A DNA stretch of 64,000 bases from positions 496,001 to 560,000 of the forward strand of contig NC_015675.1 in NCBI RefSeq assembly GCF_000176035.2, given 5' to 3'. This DNA comes from Mesorhizobium opportunistum WSM2075. GTDB taxonomy: Bacteria > Pseudomonadota > Alphaproteobacteria > Rhizobiales > Rhizobiaceae. Below, piece after piece: positions 27,050 to 35,056 of the stretch (position 1 is its first letter; the number at the start of each line of letters is the position of its first letter). The notes beneath the pieces were generated by a model. It saw nothing but the letters and a program-made list of their open reading frames with translations. It was not told the origin of the DNA and made no database searches. Made by a program: the position numbers and the translations under genes.

Positions 27050-27685
27050 TCACGCCGTCCTCAGCCCTTCCCACGCGGTGAACACCGAGACCGCAAACAA
27101 CAGCAAGCCGGCCGCCCGGCCGGCGAGAACGGTCGCTCGCGGATTGGCGATCAGAAGCTTGCGGCTGCGGCCGGCTGATATTGCGAGCCCGCCATAGATC
27201 GCGGCCTGGGTCAGGACCGTCATCAGGCCCATGATGGTCGCCTGCATCCAGATCGGACCATAATCCGGCTTCAGGAATTGCGGGTAGACGGCCAGCACGA
27301 AGAGGTAGGCCTTCGGGTTGATCAGGCAGGTTACGAAACCCTGGCGAAACGCCTTCCATGCGGAGCGGCTGCCGGCGGGCCCGCCATCACCGACGGTGAT
27401 CGAACTGCGCATCAGCGTGATGCCGATGAAGGCCATGTAGGCGGCGCCGGCAATCAGCAGCGGCGTGAACAGGATCGGCACGAAATGCATGAGCAGGCCG
27501 ACGCCGATCGCGCCGTTCAGCGTGTGCACCATGCCGCCGACCATGATGCCGCCGGTTGCTGCAAGACCTCGGTCGCGTCCGCCGGTCAGCGCATTGGCCA
27601 GCACGAACAGCATGTCCATGCCCGGAACGGCGATGATGCCGAACAGGAGGATAAAGAAGAGCCAAAGATTTTCCGCATAATTCAT
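27050..27685 (-). CDS. LysE family translocator
   Basis: Inner-membrane exporter of 211 residues with about six membrane segments. The VPGMDMLFV motif (about 20-28) and CLINPKAYLF (about 119-128) are family marks. It probably exports an amino acid. It is divergent from a WYL-type regulator. The start codon lies inside a perfect 20-bp tandem duplication, which puts a seven-codon open frame immediately upstream. Confidence 0.85.
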   Translation of the reverse strand: MNYAENLWLFFILLFGIIAVPGMDMLFVLANALTGGRDRGLAATGGIMVGGMVHTLNGAIGVGLLMHFVPILFTPLLIAGAAYMAFIGITLMRSSITVGDGGPAGSRSAWKAFRQGFVTCLINPKAYLFVLAVYPQFLKPDYGPIWMQATIMGLMTVLTQAAIYGGLAISAGRSRKLLIANPRATVLAGRAAGLLLFAVSVFTAWEGLRTA

Positions 27686-27706
27686 GGATTTTCCGCATAA
27701 TTCATG
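27667..27706. repeat. Perfect 20-bp tandem duplication over the LysE start codon
   Basis: GATTTTCCGCATAATTCATG occurs twice in a row (27667-27686 and 27687-27706). Read leftward, the outer copy starts ATG AAT TAT GCG GAA AAT CCA TGA; that stop overlaps the true start (ATGA). The outer ATG is two bases out of frame with the gene. Confidence 0.95.
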
Positions 27707-27832
27707 TCAGTTGCCCGTCGCCTCCTGCCAGCGTGCCGCAGAAGAATTTGTTGATTTTCAAGCCGATAGGCAGTCCTATAGGTCAACCCAACTGACGATG
27801 GTGTGTCAGTTGCGATCGGAGTGGGTGAGAAA

Positions 27833-28531
27833 ATGCGCAAGGCGTCGCGGCTGTTCGAGATCATCCAGATCCTGCGGCTGGCAAGGCAGCCGGTGACGGC
27901 GGCAACGATCGCCGCGCAGCTGGAAGTGACTGTGCGTTCCATCTACCGCGACATTGCAGCGCTGCAGGCGATGCGCGTGCCGATCGAGGGCGGACGCGGC
28001 ATCGGTTATATATTGCGTCCCGGCTTCGACCTGCCGCCGCTGATGTTTTCGATCGAGGAGATGGAGGCGATCGTCCTGTCGCTGGCGCTGCTGGAGCGCA
28101 CGGGAGACGACGAGCTCAAGCAGGCGGCCAAGCGTGTCGGCGCCAAGATCGCCGGTGCGGTGCCGCCGCCGTTGCGGCAGACGCTCGACGCCAATGCGCT
28201 GCATGCGTGGGGTTTCGCCGCGCCCTCGGCCGGCACCATCGACCTGGCGCTGGTGCGCCGCGCCATCCGCGACGAGGAGAAGCTCGACCTTTCCTACCGC
28301 GACGAGATGGGCCGCGCCTCCGAGCGCCTCGTCCGGCCGATCGCGCTCATCTATTACGCCGAAACCGCCAACATCGTCGCCTGGTGCGAGCTGCGCCAGG
28401 CGATCCGCAATTTCCGCAGCGACCGGATCGCGGATTGCCAGCCGACCGGGCTGCGCTTCAAGGGCGAAGGCGACCGCTTGCGTCAGGTCTGGGTCAACGG
28501 CTGGGAGGCGAATGCGGCGGTTGGCAGCTGA
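27833..28531 (+). CDS. HTH/WYL-domain transcriptional regulator (YafY/DeoR-like)
   Basis: A 232-residue regulator. The N-terminal helix-turn-helix (RLFEIIQILRLARQPVTAAT, SIYRDIAAL) is of the HTH_11 type, and the C-terminal half is a WYL domain around LDLSYRDEMG and VAWCELRQAIRNFRSDRI. WYL domains usually sense ligands or nucleic acids. It is transcribed away from the LysE exporter and probably controls it. The ATG at 27833 is preceded by GGAG and GGTGAG; a GTG at 27803 is in frame but adds no conserved sequence. Confidence 0.85.
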   Translation: MRKASRLFEIIQILRLARQPVTAATIAAQLEVTVRSIYRDIAALQAMRVPIEGGRGIGYILRPGFDLPPLMFSIEEMEAIVLSLALLERTGDDELKQAAKRVGAKIAGAVPPPLRQTLDANALHAWGFAAPSAGTIDLALVRRAIRDEEKLDLSYRDEMGRASERLVRPIALIYYAETANIVAWCELRQAIRNFRSDRIADCQPTGLRFKGEGDRLRQVWVNGWEANAAVGS

Positions 28532-28539
28532 CGCGATTT

Positions 28540-28687
28540 CCCTTCTCCCCCTTGTGGGAGAAGGTGGATCGGCGCGTTAGCGCCGAGACGGTTGAGGGGT
28601 GTTCCAGCGGAATGAGACGCTGGCGTTCCCTGGAACACCCCTCGTCCGTCGCCTTCGGCGACACCTTCTCCCACAGGGGGAGAAGGG
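28540..28687. repeat. 148-bp palindrome in a convergent gap, family C
   Basis: The outer arms start CCCTTCTCCCCCTTGTGGGA (28540) and end CCACAGGGGGAGAAGGG (to 28687). Inner arms GAGGGGTGTTCCAG and CTGGAACACCCCTC also pair. It fills the gap between two convergent genes almost exactly, which suits a bidirectional transcription barrier. Confidence 0.8.
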
Positions 28688-28698
28688 AAGCCGCCGCC

Positions 28699-29808
28699 TT
28701 ACCTCACGTCGACCCAGCGCTTTTCCTCGAAGGAGCGCGCCATTGCATGCACGGTGCGTTCGATCTCCAGCCCTTCACCGAACTCGATGAGCCGCGCCGG
28801 CTTGCCGGCAAGCCGCGTCAACAGTTCGTGGCACTCGATGATCTTGAGATCGTTGAAGCCCAGGCTGTGGCCGGGCGCCGGCACGAAAAGATCGTAGGGC
28901 TTGTGCTGCGGCGCCACCAGGATGGTCCGATAGCCCTGTTCGGTCGGGCGATCGGACGTGAGATAGAGCTGGAACTCGTTCATCCGCTCCTGGTCGAACA
29001 GGATCGACCCTTTCGAGCCGAATATCTGGATGGCGATGCGGCCCTTGCGGCCCCAGGCCGAGCGGTTGACCAGCAGCGTGCCGGCAATGCCGTTTTCCAG
29101 ATGCATCAAGACGCTGGCGATATCATAGGTCTCGACCGCGCGGCGTCCGCCCGCCGCCAGCTTGCGGTCGGCATAGGGTTTGGCCATGTCGCAGATGACG
29201 CTGGCGACGCGGCCGAACAGCGCCGAGACCAGAGACAGCGGATGCACGGCGAAATCGTCGAGCGCGCCATAGCCGGAAGCGGCCTCGTGCTTCCAGAAGA
29301 ACAGCGCTTCCGGGTCGGCCATGAAATCCTCGTCCATCTCGATGCGCAGATGGTTGACCTCGCCGATGATCTTCTCGTCGAGCAGCGCGCCGATGTGACG
29401 GATGGCCGGGCTCTGGATGTAGTTGTAGCCAAGCGCGGCGACCTTGCCTGACTTCCTGGCCGCTGCCGCCATCGCCTCGGCCTCGGCGAAGCTTGGCGCC
29501 ATCGGCTTTTCGCACCACAGATGTTTGCCGGCCTCCAGGACCGCGATGGCCATTTCCGGATGGTACTGGTTGGGCGTGGTCAGCGAGACGATATCGACCT
29601 CCGGATCGTTGACGACGGCGCGCCAGTCGCCGGACGCTTTCTCGAAGCCGAATTCGCCGGCCTTGCGCTGGGCCAAGTCCTCATTGACCTCGCCGAGATG
29701 GACAAGCCGTGGCTTGGCCACGCCTGGAAAGACGGCACCGACGGCGCTCCACGCGATGGCGTGGCATTTGCCCATGAAGCCCGTGCCGATAAGACCTACG
29801 CCGACCAT
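28699..29808 (-). CDS. Gfo/Idh/MocA family oxidoreductase
   Basis: NAD(P)-dependent dehydrogenase of 369 residues. The Rossmann motif GLIGTGFMG (about 4-12) and CEKPMA (about 95-100) are intact, as is the Asp/His pair region in YGALDDFAVHPLSL. It resembles cyclitol dehydrogenases such as scyllo-inositol dehydrogenases and MocA, but I cannot choose between them. The ATG at 29808 follows GGAGGAA; a GTG at 29826 lies upstream of that site and is unlikely. Divergent from the iolR-like gene, it belongs to the inositol island. Confidence 0.83.
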   Translation of the reverse strand: MVGVGLIGTGFMGKCHAIAWSAVGAVFPGVAKPRLVHLGEVNEDLAQRKAGEFGFEKASGDWRAVVNDPEVDIVSLTTPNQYHPEMAIAVLEAGKHLWCEKPMAPSFAEAEAMAAAARKSGKVAALGYNYIQSPAIRHIGALLDEKIIGEVNHLRIEMDEDFMADPEALFFWKHEAASGYGALDDFAVHPLSLVSALFGRVASVICDMAKPYADRKLAAGGRRAVETYDIASVLMHLENGIAGTLLVNRSAWGRKGRIAIQIFGSKGSILFDQERMNEFQLYLTSDRPTEQGYRTILVAPQHKPYDLFVPAPGHSLGFNDLKIIECHELLTRLAGKPARLIEFGEGLEIERTVHAMARSFEEKRWVDVR

Positions 29809-29854
29809 CTTTCCTTGTTCCTCCACTGATAGAAAGGTTGCGTGGATGAATTAG

Positions 29855-29875
29855 TCCATTTTTATCGGGAATGGA
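29855..29875. promoter_or_regulatory. Possible operator upstream of the Gfo/Idh/MocA gene
   Basis: TCCATT (29855-29860) and AATGGA (29870-29875) are inverted around nine bases in an AT-rich stretch 47 bases upstream of the leftward dehydrogenase start. It shares the TCC/GGA half-site theme of the iolC operator but not its exact spacing. Low-confidence candidate for IolR control. Confidence 0.3.
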
Positions 29876-29945
29876 ATGTCTGCCTCATTTTTTATGGTGT
29901 TCTTGCGCAGGCTCGCTATGATGGGGCAGAGAGGATGCTTCCAGT

Positions 29946-29990
29946 GCATGCCGCCCAAAAGCGCCCTGCGTTTTTGGAACAACGGCATGC
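29946..29990. repeat. CATG-armed palindromic element, copy 1
   Basis: Arms GCATGCCG (29946-29953) and CGGCATGC (29983-29990) enclose CCCAAAAGCG and TTTTTGGAACAA. It has the same length and layout as elements at 50311-50352 and 58648-58690, with different but complementary arms. Confidence 0.7.
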
Positions 29991-30069
29991 ATGGGATCAA
30001 ACGGCCTAAAGCGCGCCGCTGAAACCGCTTCGACGTGACGCGCTTTGGACAAGCTTGGACGGGCCGACG

Positions 30070-30915
30070 ATGGACGAACGGGTACCTCGCGACTTCGAGA
30101 CGCTGCGCGCCACGATCCTCGATCGGCGCGAAAGCCTGCCCAAGCGTATCGCCCAGATCGCCGCCTATGCGCTCGACAATCCCGACGACATCGCCTTCGG
30201 CACCGCGGCCAGCATCGCCGCCTCGGCCGGCGTGCAGCCCTCCACCCTCATCCGCTTTGCCCAGCAGCTTGGCTTCGACGGCTTCACCAGCCTGCAGCAG
30301 GTGTTTCGCGAGCGGCTGCGCGAGCGCAATTCGTCCTATGACGAGCGGTTGCAGGCGCTGCGCGCCAAGGCCGATGCCGGCGCCGGCCACCGGGCGATCT
30401 TCGACGGTTTCATTGCCGCCGCCAGCACCTCGCTCAACGACATTTCCCGCACGCTTGACGACGCGCACCTTGAAGATGCGATTTCGCTGCTGGCGAAGGC
30501 TCAGACCATCTATGTGCTGGCCAAGCGGCGCTCCTACCCGGTGGCGAGCTATATCGCTTATGCGCTGGGCAAGTTGAAGATCCGCAACCAGCTGATCGAA
30601 TCGGCAGCCGGCCTGAACGCCGAGATGGTCTCCTTCGCCACGCCGGCGGACGCCGTCATCGCCATCAGCTTCTCGCCCTATGCGCCGGCCACCATCGAGG
30701 AAGCCCGCGCCATTTCCGAGCAGGGCGTGCCGATCGTGGCCATCACCGACAGCTCGTTTTCGCCGCTTGCCCAGTTCGCCAGCGTGTGGTTCGAGGTTGC
30801 CGAGGCGGATTTCGCCGGCTTCCGTTCGCTGTCGGCAACGATGGCGCTGGCCATGGCGCTGACCGTCGGCGTCGGCGAGAAACGGCGCGACGTCAGCCGC
30901 AAGCGCAAGGCCTGA
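30070..30915 (+). CDS. iolR: RpiR family regulator, probable IolR
   Basis: Transcription factor of 281 residues with an N-terminal RpiR helix-turn-helix (KRIAQIAAYALDNPD to ASAGVQPSTLIRFAQQLGF, about 25-72) and a C-terminal SIS sugar-phosphate-binding domain (about 120-260). In rhizobia and Salmonella the repressor of inositol catabolism is of this family, and this gene lies directly upstream of iolCDEB with GGAA-N6-TTCC sites between. The name therefore rests on context plus family. The ATG at 30070 is used; an in-frame TTG at 30055 is possible. Neither start has a strong ribosome binding site. Confidence 0.8.
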   Translation: MDERVPRDFETLRATILDRRESLPKRIAQIAAYALDNPDDIAFGTAASIAASAGVQPSTLIRFAQQLGFDGFTSLQQVFRERLRERNSSYDERLQALRAKADAGAGHRAIFDGFIAAASTSLNDISRTLDDAHLEDAISLLAKAQTIYVLAKRRSYPVASYIAYALGKLKIRNQLIESAAGLNAEMVSFATPADAVIAISFSPYAPATIEEARAISEQGVPIVAITDSSFSPLAQFASVWFEVAEADFAGFRSLSATMALAMALTVGVGEKRRDVSRKRKA

Positions 30916-31013
30916 GCCTGTCCTGACGCGACGCGGCCGGGCCAGAAACCGGACCCAGCCGATCGCTTGCCGCGGCTTCGGTCGGGGATCATGCTTCCGT
31001 ACTTTTCAGCCTG

Positions 31014-31027
31014 GGAATGCTCATTCC
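31014..31027. promoter_or_regulatory. IolR operator candidate, perfect site
   Basis: GGAATGCTCATTCC is a 14-base sequence of the form GGAA-N6-TTCC with near-complete dyad symmetry. This is the motif reported for IolR-controlled promoters in Sinorhizobium. It lies 112 bases upstream of iolC. Confidence 0.7.
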
Positions 31028-31043
31028 ATATTGACTATGGATT

Positions 31044-31057
31044 GGAATTATTATTTC
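31044..31057. promoter_or_regulatory. IolR operator candidate, imperfect second site
   Basis: GGAATTATTATTTC (GGAA-N6-TTTC) starts 30 bases, or about three helical turns, downstream of the perfect site. This spacing suits cooperative binding on one face of the DNA. Confidence 0.55.
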
Positions 31058-31102
31058 ATATTGCCGGCACCACGCTGCCGCTCGCGCGTGTTACCCAAAC
31101 AA

Positions 31103-31119
31103 TGTTGTTCATGACAACA
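31103..31119. promoter_or_regulatory. TGTTGT/ACAACA inverted repeat before iolC
   Basis: TGTTGT-TCATG-ACAACA is a perfect six-base inverted repeat just before the iolC ribosome binding site (GGGAGG). It could be a second operator or a 5' mRNA hairpin. No regulator is assigned. Confidence 0.35.
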
Positions 31120-31138
31120 AGACCGACGGGAGGTTCCA

Positions 31139-33073
31139 ATGAGCGAAGCCGTGGACGCAAGACAGGCGCCGCTCGACGTCATCACCATCGGTCGTGCCTC
31201 GGTCGACCTCTATGGCCAGCAGATCGGCTCGCGGCTGGAGGACATCACCTCCTTCGCCAAGTCGGTCGGCGGCTGCCCGGCCAACATCTCGGTCGGCACG
31301 GCCAGGCTCGGCCTGCGCTCGGCGCTGCTGACGCGCGTCGGGGACGAGCAGATGGGCCGCTTCATCCGCGAGCAGTTGAAGCGCGAAGGCGTCAACACCG
31401 ACGGGTTGAAGACCGACAAGGAACGGCTGACCGCGCTGGTGCTGCTTTCGGTCGAGGATGAGGGCGTTTCGCCGATGATCTTCTACCGCTCGGACTGCGC
31501 CGACATGGCGCTGGCCGAGGAGGATATCGACGAAGCGTTCATCTCCTCGGCGCGCGCGATCGTCGTCACCGGCACGCATTTTTCGCGCCCCAACAGCGAT
31601 GCCGCCCAGCGCAAGGCGATCCGCATCATGAAAGCCAAGGGCGGCAAGGTGGTCTTCGACATCGACTACCGGCCGAACCTGTGGGGCCTCGCCGGCCATG
31701 CCGAGGGCTTCGAGCGCTATGTGAAGTCCGATCGGGTCTCGGCCCAGTTGAAGACGGTGCTGCCCGATTGCGATCTCATCGTCGGCACCGAGGAAGAGAT
31801 CATGATCGCGTCCGGCGCCGACGACTGCCTGAGCGCGCTGAAGACGATCCGCGCGCTGTCTTCGGCGACCATCGTGCTCAAGCGCGGCGCCATGGGCTGC
31901 ATCGTCTATGACGGGCCGATCAGCGACGATCTGGAAGACGGCATCGTCGGCAAGGGTTTTCCGATCGAGATCTACAATGTGCTCGGCGCCGGCGACGCCT
32001 TCATGTCTGGCTTTCTGCGCGGCTGGCTCGGCGGCGAAGACCATGCGACGGCGGCGACCTGGGCCAATGCCTGCGGCGCCTTCGCCGTCTCGCGGCTGCT
32101 GTGCGCGCCGGAATATCCGACCTTCGAGGAGCTGCAGTTCTTCCTCAAGAACGGCAGCAAGCATCGGGCGCTGCGCAAGGACGAGGCGATCAACCACATC
32201 CATTGGGCGACAACCCGCCGGCGCGACGTTCCCTCGCTGATGGCGCTGGCCTGCGACCATCGCATCCAGCTCGAGGATGTCGCCGCGAAGGCCGGCGCCG
32301 ATCCGGCGCGCATCCGCGATTTCAAGGTGCTGGCGGTCAAGGCGGCGGCCAAGGTCGCCGCCGGGCGCGACGGCTATGGCATGCTGATCGATGAGAAACA
32401 TGGCCGCGAGGCGATGTTCGAATTCGCCCGCCATCCCTTCGCCTGGCTCGGCCGGCCGGTCGAATTGCCCGGTTCGCGGCCGCTGCGCTTCGAATTCTCG
32501 CAGGACATCGGCTCGCAGCTCACCGAATGGCCTGTCGATCACTGCATCAAGTGCCTGTGCTTCTACCACCCGGACGACCCGGCGGCGCTCAAGGAAGAGC
32601 AGCAGCAGAAGCTGCGCGCGCTGTTCGAGGCGGCGCGGAAAGTCGGCCGGGAGCTTCTCATCGAGATCATCGCCGGCAAGCATGGCAAGCTCGACGACAC
32701 GACGATCCCGCGCGCGCTGGAGGAACTCTATGCGCTCGGCATCAAGCCGGACTGGTGGAAGCTCGAACCGCAGGCGTCGAGCGGCGCCTGGGCCAGGATC
32801 GAAGCCGTCATCCTGAAACACGATCCCTGGTGCCGCGGCATCGTGCTGCTTGGGCTGGAAGCACCGCAGGACGAGCTGGAAGCGGCCTTCGCCGCTACCG
32901 CCAAGGCGCCGATCGTGAAAGGTTTTGCCGTCGGCCGGACCATCTTCGTCCACGCGGCCGAACAATGGTTGGCCGGCAAGATGTCGGATGACGAGGCCGT
33001 CGCCGACATGGCATCGCGCTTCGAACAGCTGACCGAAGCGTGGCTTGCCGCACGCGGCCGCAAAGCAGCATAA
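31139..33073 (+). CDS. iolC: 5-dehydro-2-deoxygluconokinase fused to DUF2090 (aldolase-like) domain
   Basis: Bifunctional inositol-catabolic protein of 644 residues. Residues about 10-330 are a PfkB sugar kinase: SVGGCPANISVG near the start and NVLGAGDAFMSGFLRG (about 279-294) with the catalytic Asp. Residues about 345-640 are a DUF2090 domain, with PSLMALACDHRIQLED at its start, which resembles tagatose/IolJ-type aldolases. The pair would phosphorylate 2-deoxy-5-keto-gluconate and then probably cleave the product. The ATG at 31139 follows GGGAGG. This fusion is the usual arrangement in rhizobia. Confidence 0.92.
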   Translation: MSEAVDARQAPLDVITIGRASVDLYGQQIGSRLEDITSFAKSVGGCPANISVGTARLGLRSALLTRVGDEQMGRFIREQLKREGVNTDGLKTDKERLTALVLLSVEDEGVSPMIFYRSDCADMALAEEDIDEAFISSARAIVVTGTHFSRPNSDAAQRKAIRIMKAKGGKVVFDIDYRPNLWGLAGHAEGFERYVKSDRVSAQLKTVLPDCDLIVGTEEEIMIASGADDCLSALKTIRALSSATIVLKRGAMGCIVYDGPISDDLEDGIVGKGFPIEIYNVLGAGDAFMSGFLRGWLGGEDHATAATWANACGAFAVSRLLCAPEYPTFEELQFFLKNGSKHRALRKDEAINHIHWATTRRRDVPSLMALACDHRIQLEDVAAKAGADPARIRDFKVLAVKAAAKVAAGRDGYGMLIDEKHGREAMFEFARHPFAWLGRPVELPGSRPLRFEFSQDIGSQLTEWPVDHCIKCLCFYHPDDPAALKEEQQQKLRALFEAARKVGRELLIEIIAGKHGKLDDTTIPRALEELYALGIKPDWWKLEPQASSGAWARIEAVILKHDPWCRGIVLLGLEAPQDELEAAFAATAKAPIVKGFAVGRTIFVHAAEQWLAGKMSDDEAVADMASRFEQLTEAWLAARGRKAA

Positions 33074-33123
33074 GAAGAGCGCAGCTTAACAAGACGCGAC
33101 GCAGGACCGCGGAGGAAAACACC

Positions 33124-34974
33124 ATGAGCAAGACAATCCGCCTGACGATGGCGCAGGCGCTGATCCGCTTTCTCAGCCGCCAGATGGCCGAGATCGACGG
33201 CCAGAAAGTGCCTATTTTCGGCGGCGTCTGGGCGATCTTCGGCCACGGCAATGTCGCCGGCATCGGCGAGGCGCTGTACCAGGTTCGGCAGGAATTGCCG
33301 ACCTTTCGCGCCCATAACGAACAGGCGATGGCGCATGCGGCGATCGCCTATGGCAAGGCCAATTTCCGCCGCCGCTTCATGGCCGCGACCTCTTCGATCG
33401 GCCCGGGCGCGCTCAACATGGTGACGGCTGCGGCACTGGCGCACGTAAACAGGTTGCCCGTCCTGTTTTTGCCAGGCGATGTCTTCGCCAACCGCATTCC
33501 CGATCCGGTGCTGCAGCAGGCCGAGGACTTTTCCGATGGCACGGCGACGGTCAATGACTGCTTTAAGCCTGTGTCGCGCTATTTCGACCGCATCACCCGG
33601 CCCGAACAGATCATCCCGGCGCTGAGCCGCGCGATGCAGGTGTTGACCGATCCGGCCGAATGCGGCCCGGTAACGCTGTCGCTCTGCCAGGACGTACAGG
33701 CCGAGGCCTACGACTATCCCGAGAGCTTTTTCGCCGAGCGGGTCTGGCACCAGCGCCGGCCGCGTCCGGATCGCGGCGAACTGGCAGCGGCGGTGGCGGC
33801 GCTGAAAAGCGCGAAGAAGCCGCTGATCATCGCCGGCGGCGGCGTGCTTTATTCGCAGGCTTCCGATGAACTGGCGAAATTCGTGGAAGGTGCCGGCATT
33901 CCTGTGTGCGAGACGCAAGGCGGCAAATCCTCGCTGCCGGACAATCATCCGCTCAACATGGCGGCGGTCGGCGTCACCGGCACCTCGGCCGCCAACAGGC
34001 TCGCCGAAGAGGCCGATGTGGTGCTGGCCATCGGCACGCGCCTGCAGGATTTCACCACCGGCTCGTGGGCGCTGTTCAAGAACTCCGGCAAGACCATCAT
34101 CGGGCTCAACGTGCAGCCTTTCGATGCCGGCAAGCACCGCGCGCTGCCGCTGGTCGCCGACGCGGCCGAAGGACTCGCCGAACTGGGTGCCGCGCTCAAG
34201 GGCTGGAAAGCGCCTGCCGCCTGGACCGACAATTCCGCTGCCGGGAAGAAGGCCTGGCAGGTTGACGCCTCCAAGGTGACGGCGTCGACCAACGCTGCCT
34301 TCCCCTCGGATGCGCAGGTGATCGGCGCCGTGCAGCGTGCAATGGGGTCAGGCGTGATTTTGCTGAACGCGTCGGGCGGCCTGCCGGGTGAACTGCATAA
34401 ACTCTGGCAGGCGGGAGCGCCCGGCTCGTACCATGGCGAATATGGCTTCTCGACCATGGGCTACGAGATTGCCGGCGGGCTCGGCGCCAAGATGGCCAAG
34501 CCCGACCGGGAGATCGTCGTCATGGTCGGCGACGGCTCCTACCTCATGATGAATTCCGAAATCGCCACATCGGTGATGCTCGGCCTGAAGCTCACCATCG
34601 TGGTGCTCGACAACAGGGGTTATGGCTGCATCAACCGGCTGCAGATGGCCACCGGCGGCGCCAACTTCAACAACCTCCTGAAGGACTCGCGCCACGAGAT
34701 CCTGCCCGACATCGACTTCGCCGCGCACGCGGCGAGCCTGGGCGCGATCGCCGAAAAAGTGCCGTCGATCGCCGGGCTGGAAAATGCGCTGCAAAAGGCC
34801 AAGGCAAACGACCGCACCACGGTGCTGGTCATCGACACCGACCCGCTTGTCTCCACCGATGCCGGCGGCCATTGGTGGGATGTGGCGGTGCCGGAAGTGT
34901 CGGCGCGGCCCCAGGTCAACGCGGCGCGCAAGGCCTATGACGAGAAGCGGCAGATGCAGAGCGTTGGCGATTGA
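33124..34974 (+). CDS. iolD: 3D-(3,5/4)-trihydroxycyclohexane-1,2-dione hydrolase
   Basis: Thiamin-diphosphate enzyme that opens the inositol-derived ring to 5-deoxy-glucuronate. It is 616 residues. The N-terminal domain has FGGVWAIFGHGNVAGIGEAL and the catalytic Glu region HNEQAMAHAAIAYGK. The ThDP motif runs from VGDGSYLMMNSEI to VVLDNRGYG (about 458-500). The ATG at 33124 follows GCGGAGG. It lies 50 bases after iolC and is separated from iolE by a family B repeat. Confidence 0.95.
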   Translation: MSKTIRLTMAQALIRFLSRQMAEIDGQKVPIFGGVWAIFGHGNVAGIGEALYQVRQELPTFRAHNEQAMAHAAIAYGKANFRRRFMAATSSIGPGALNMVTAAALAHVNRLPVLFLPGDVFANRIPDPVLQQAEDFSDGTATVNDCFKPVSRYFDRITRPEQIIPALSRAMQVLTDPAECGPVTLSLCQDVQAEAYDYPESFFAERVWHQRRPRPDRGELAAAVAALKSAKKPLIIAGGGVLYSQASDELAKFVEGAGIPVCETQGGKSSLPDNHPLNMAAVGVTGTSAANRLAEEADVVLAIGTRLQDFTTGSWALFKNSGKTIIGLNVQPFDAGKHRALPLVADAAEGLAELGAALKGWKAPAAWTDNSAAGKKAWQVDASKVTASTNAAFPSDAQVIGAVQRAMGSGVILLNASGGLPGELHKLWQAGAPGSYHGEYGFSTMGYEIAGGLGAKMAKPDREIVVMVGDGSYLMMNSEIATSVMLGLKLTIVVLDNRGYGCINRLQMATGGANFNNLLKDSRHEILPDIDFAAHAASLGAIAEKVPSIAGLENALQKAKANDRTTVLVIDTDPLVSTDAGGHWWDVAVPEVSARPQVNAARKAYDEKRQMQSVGD

Positions 34975-34985
34975 TATCGGCGCTG

Positions 34986-35034
34986 ACCCCCACCCCGCTG
35001 CTGCGCAGCGACCCTCCCCACAAGGGGGAGGGTG
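34986..35034. repeat. Palindromic repeat, family B, between iolD and iolE
   Basis: This 49-base block is identical to 15428-15476 at 48 positions, differing only in CTGCTGCGCAG versus CTGCTTCGCAG. It ends 12 bases before the iolE ribosome binding site, so it interrupts the operon without disrupting either gene. Confidence 0.85.
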
Positions 35035-35056
35035 AACAAGAAACCGGAGCTAAAAC

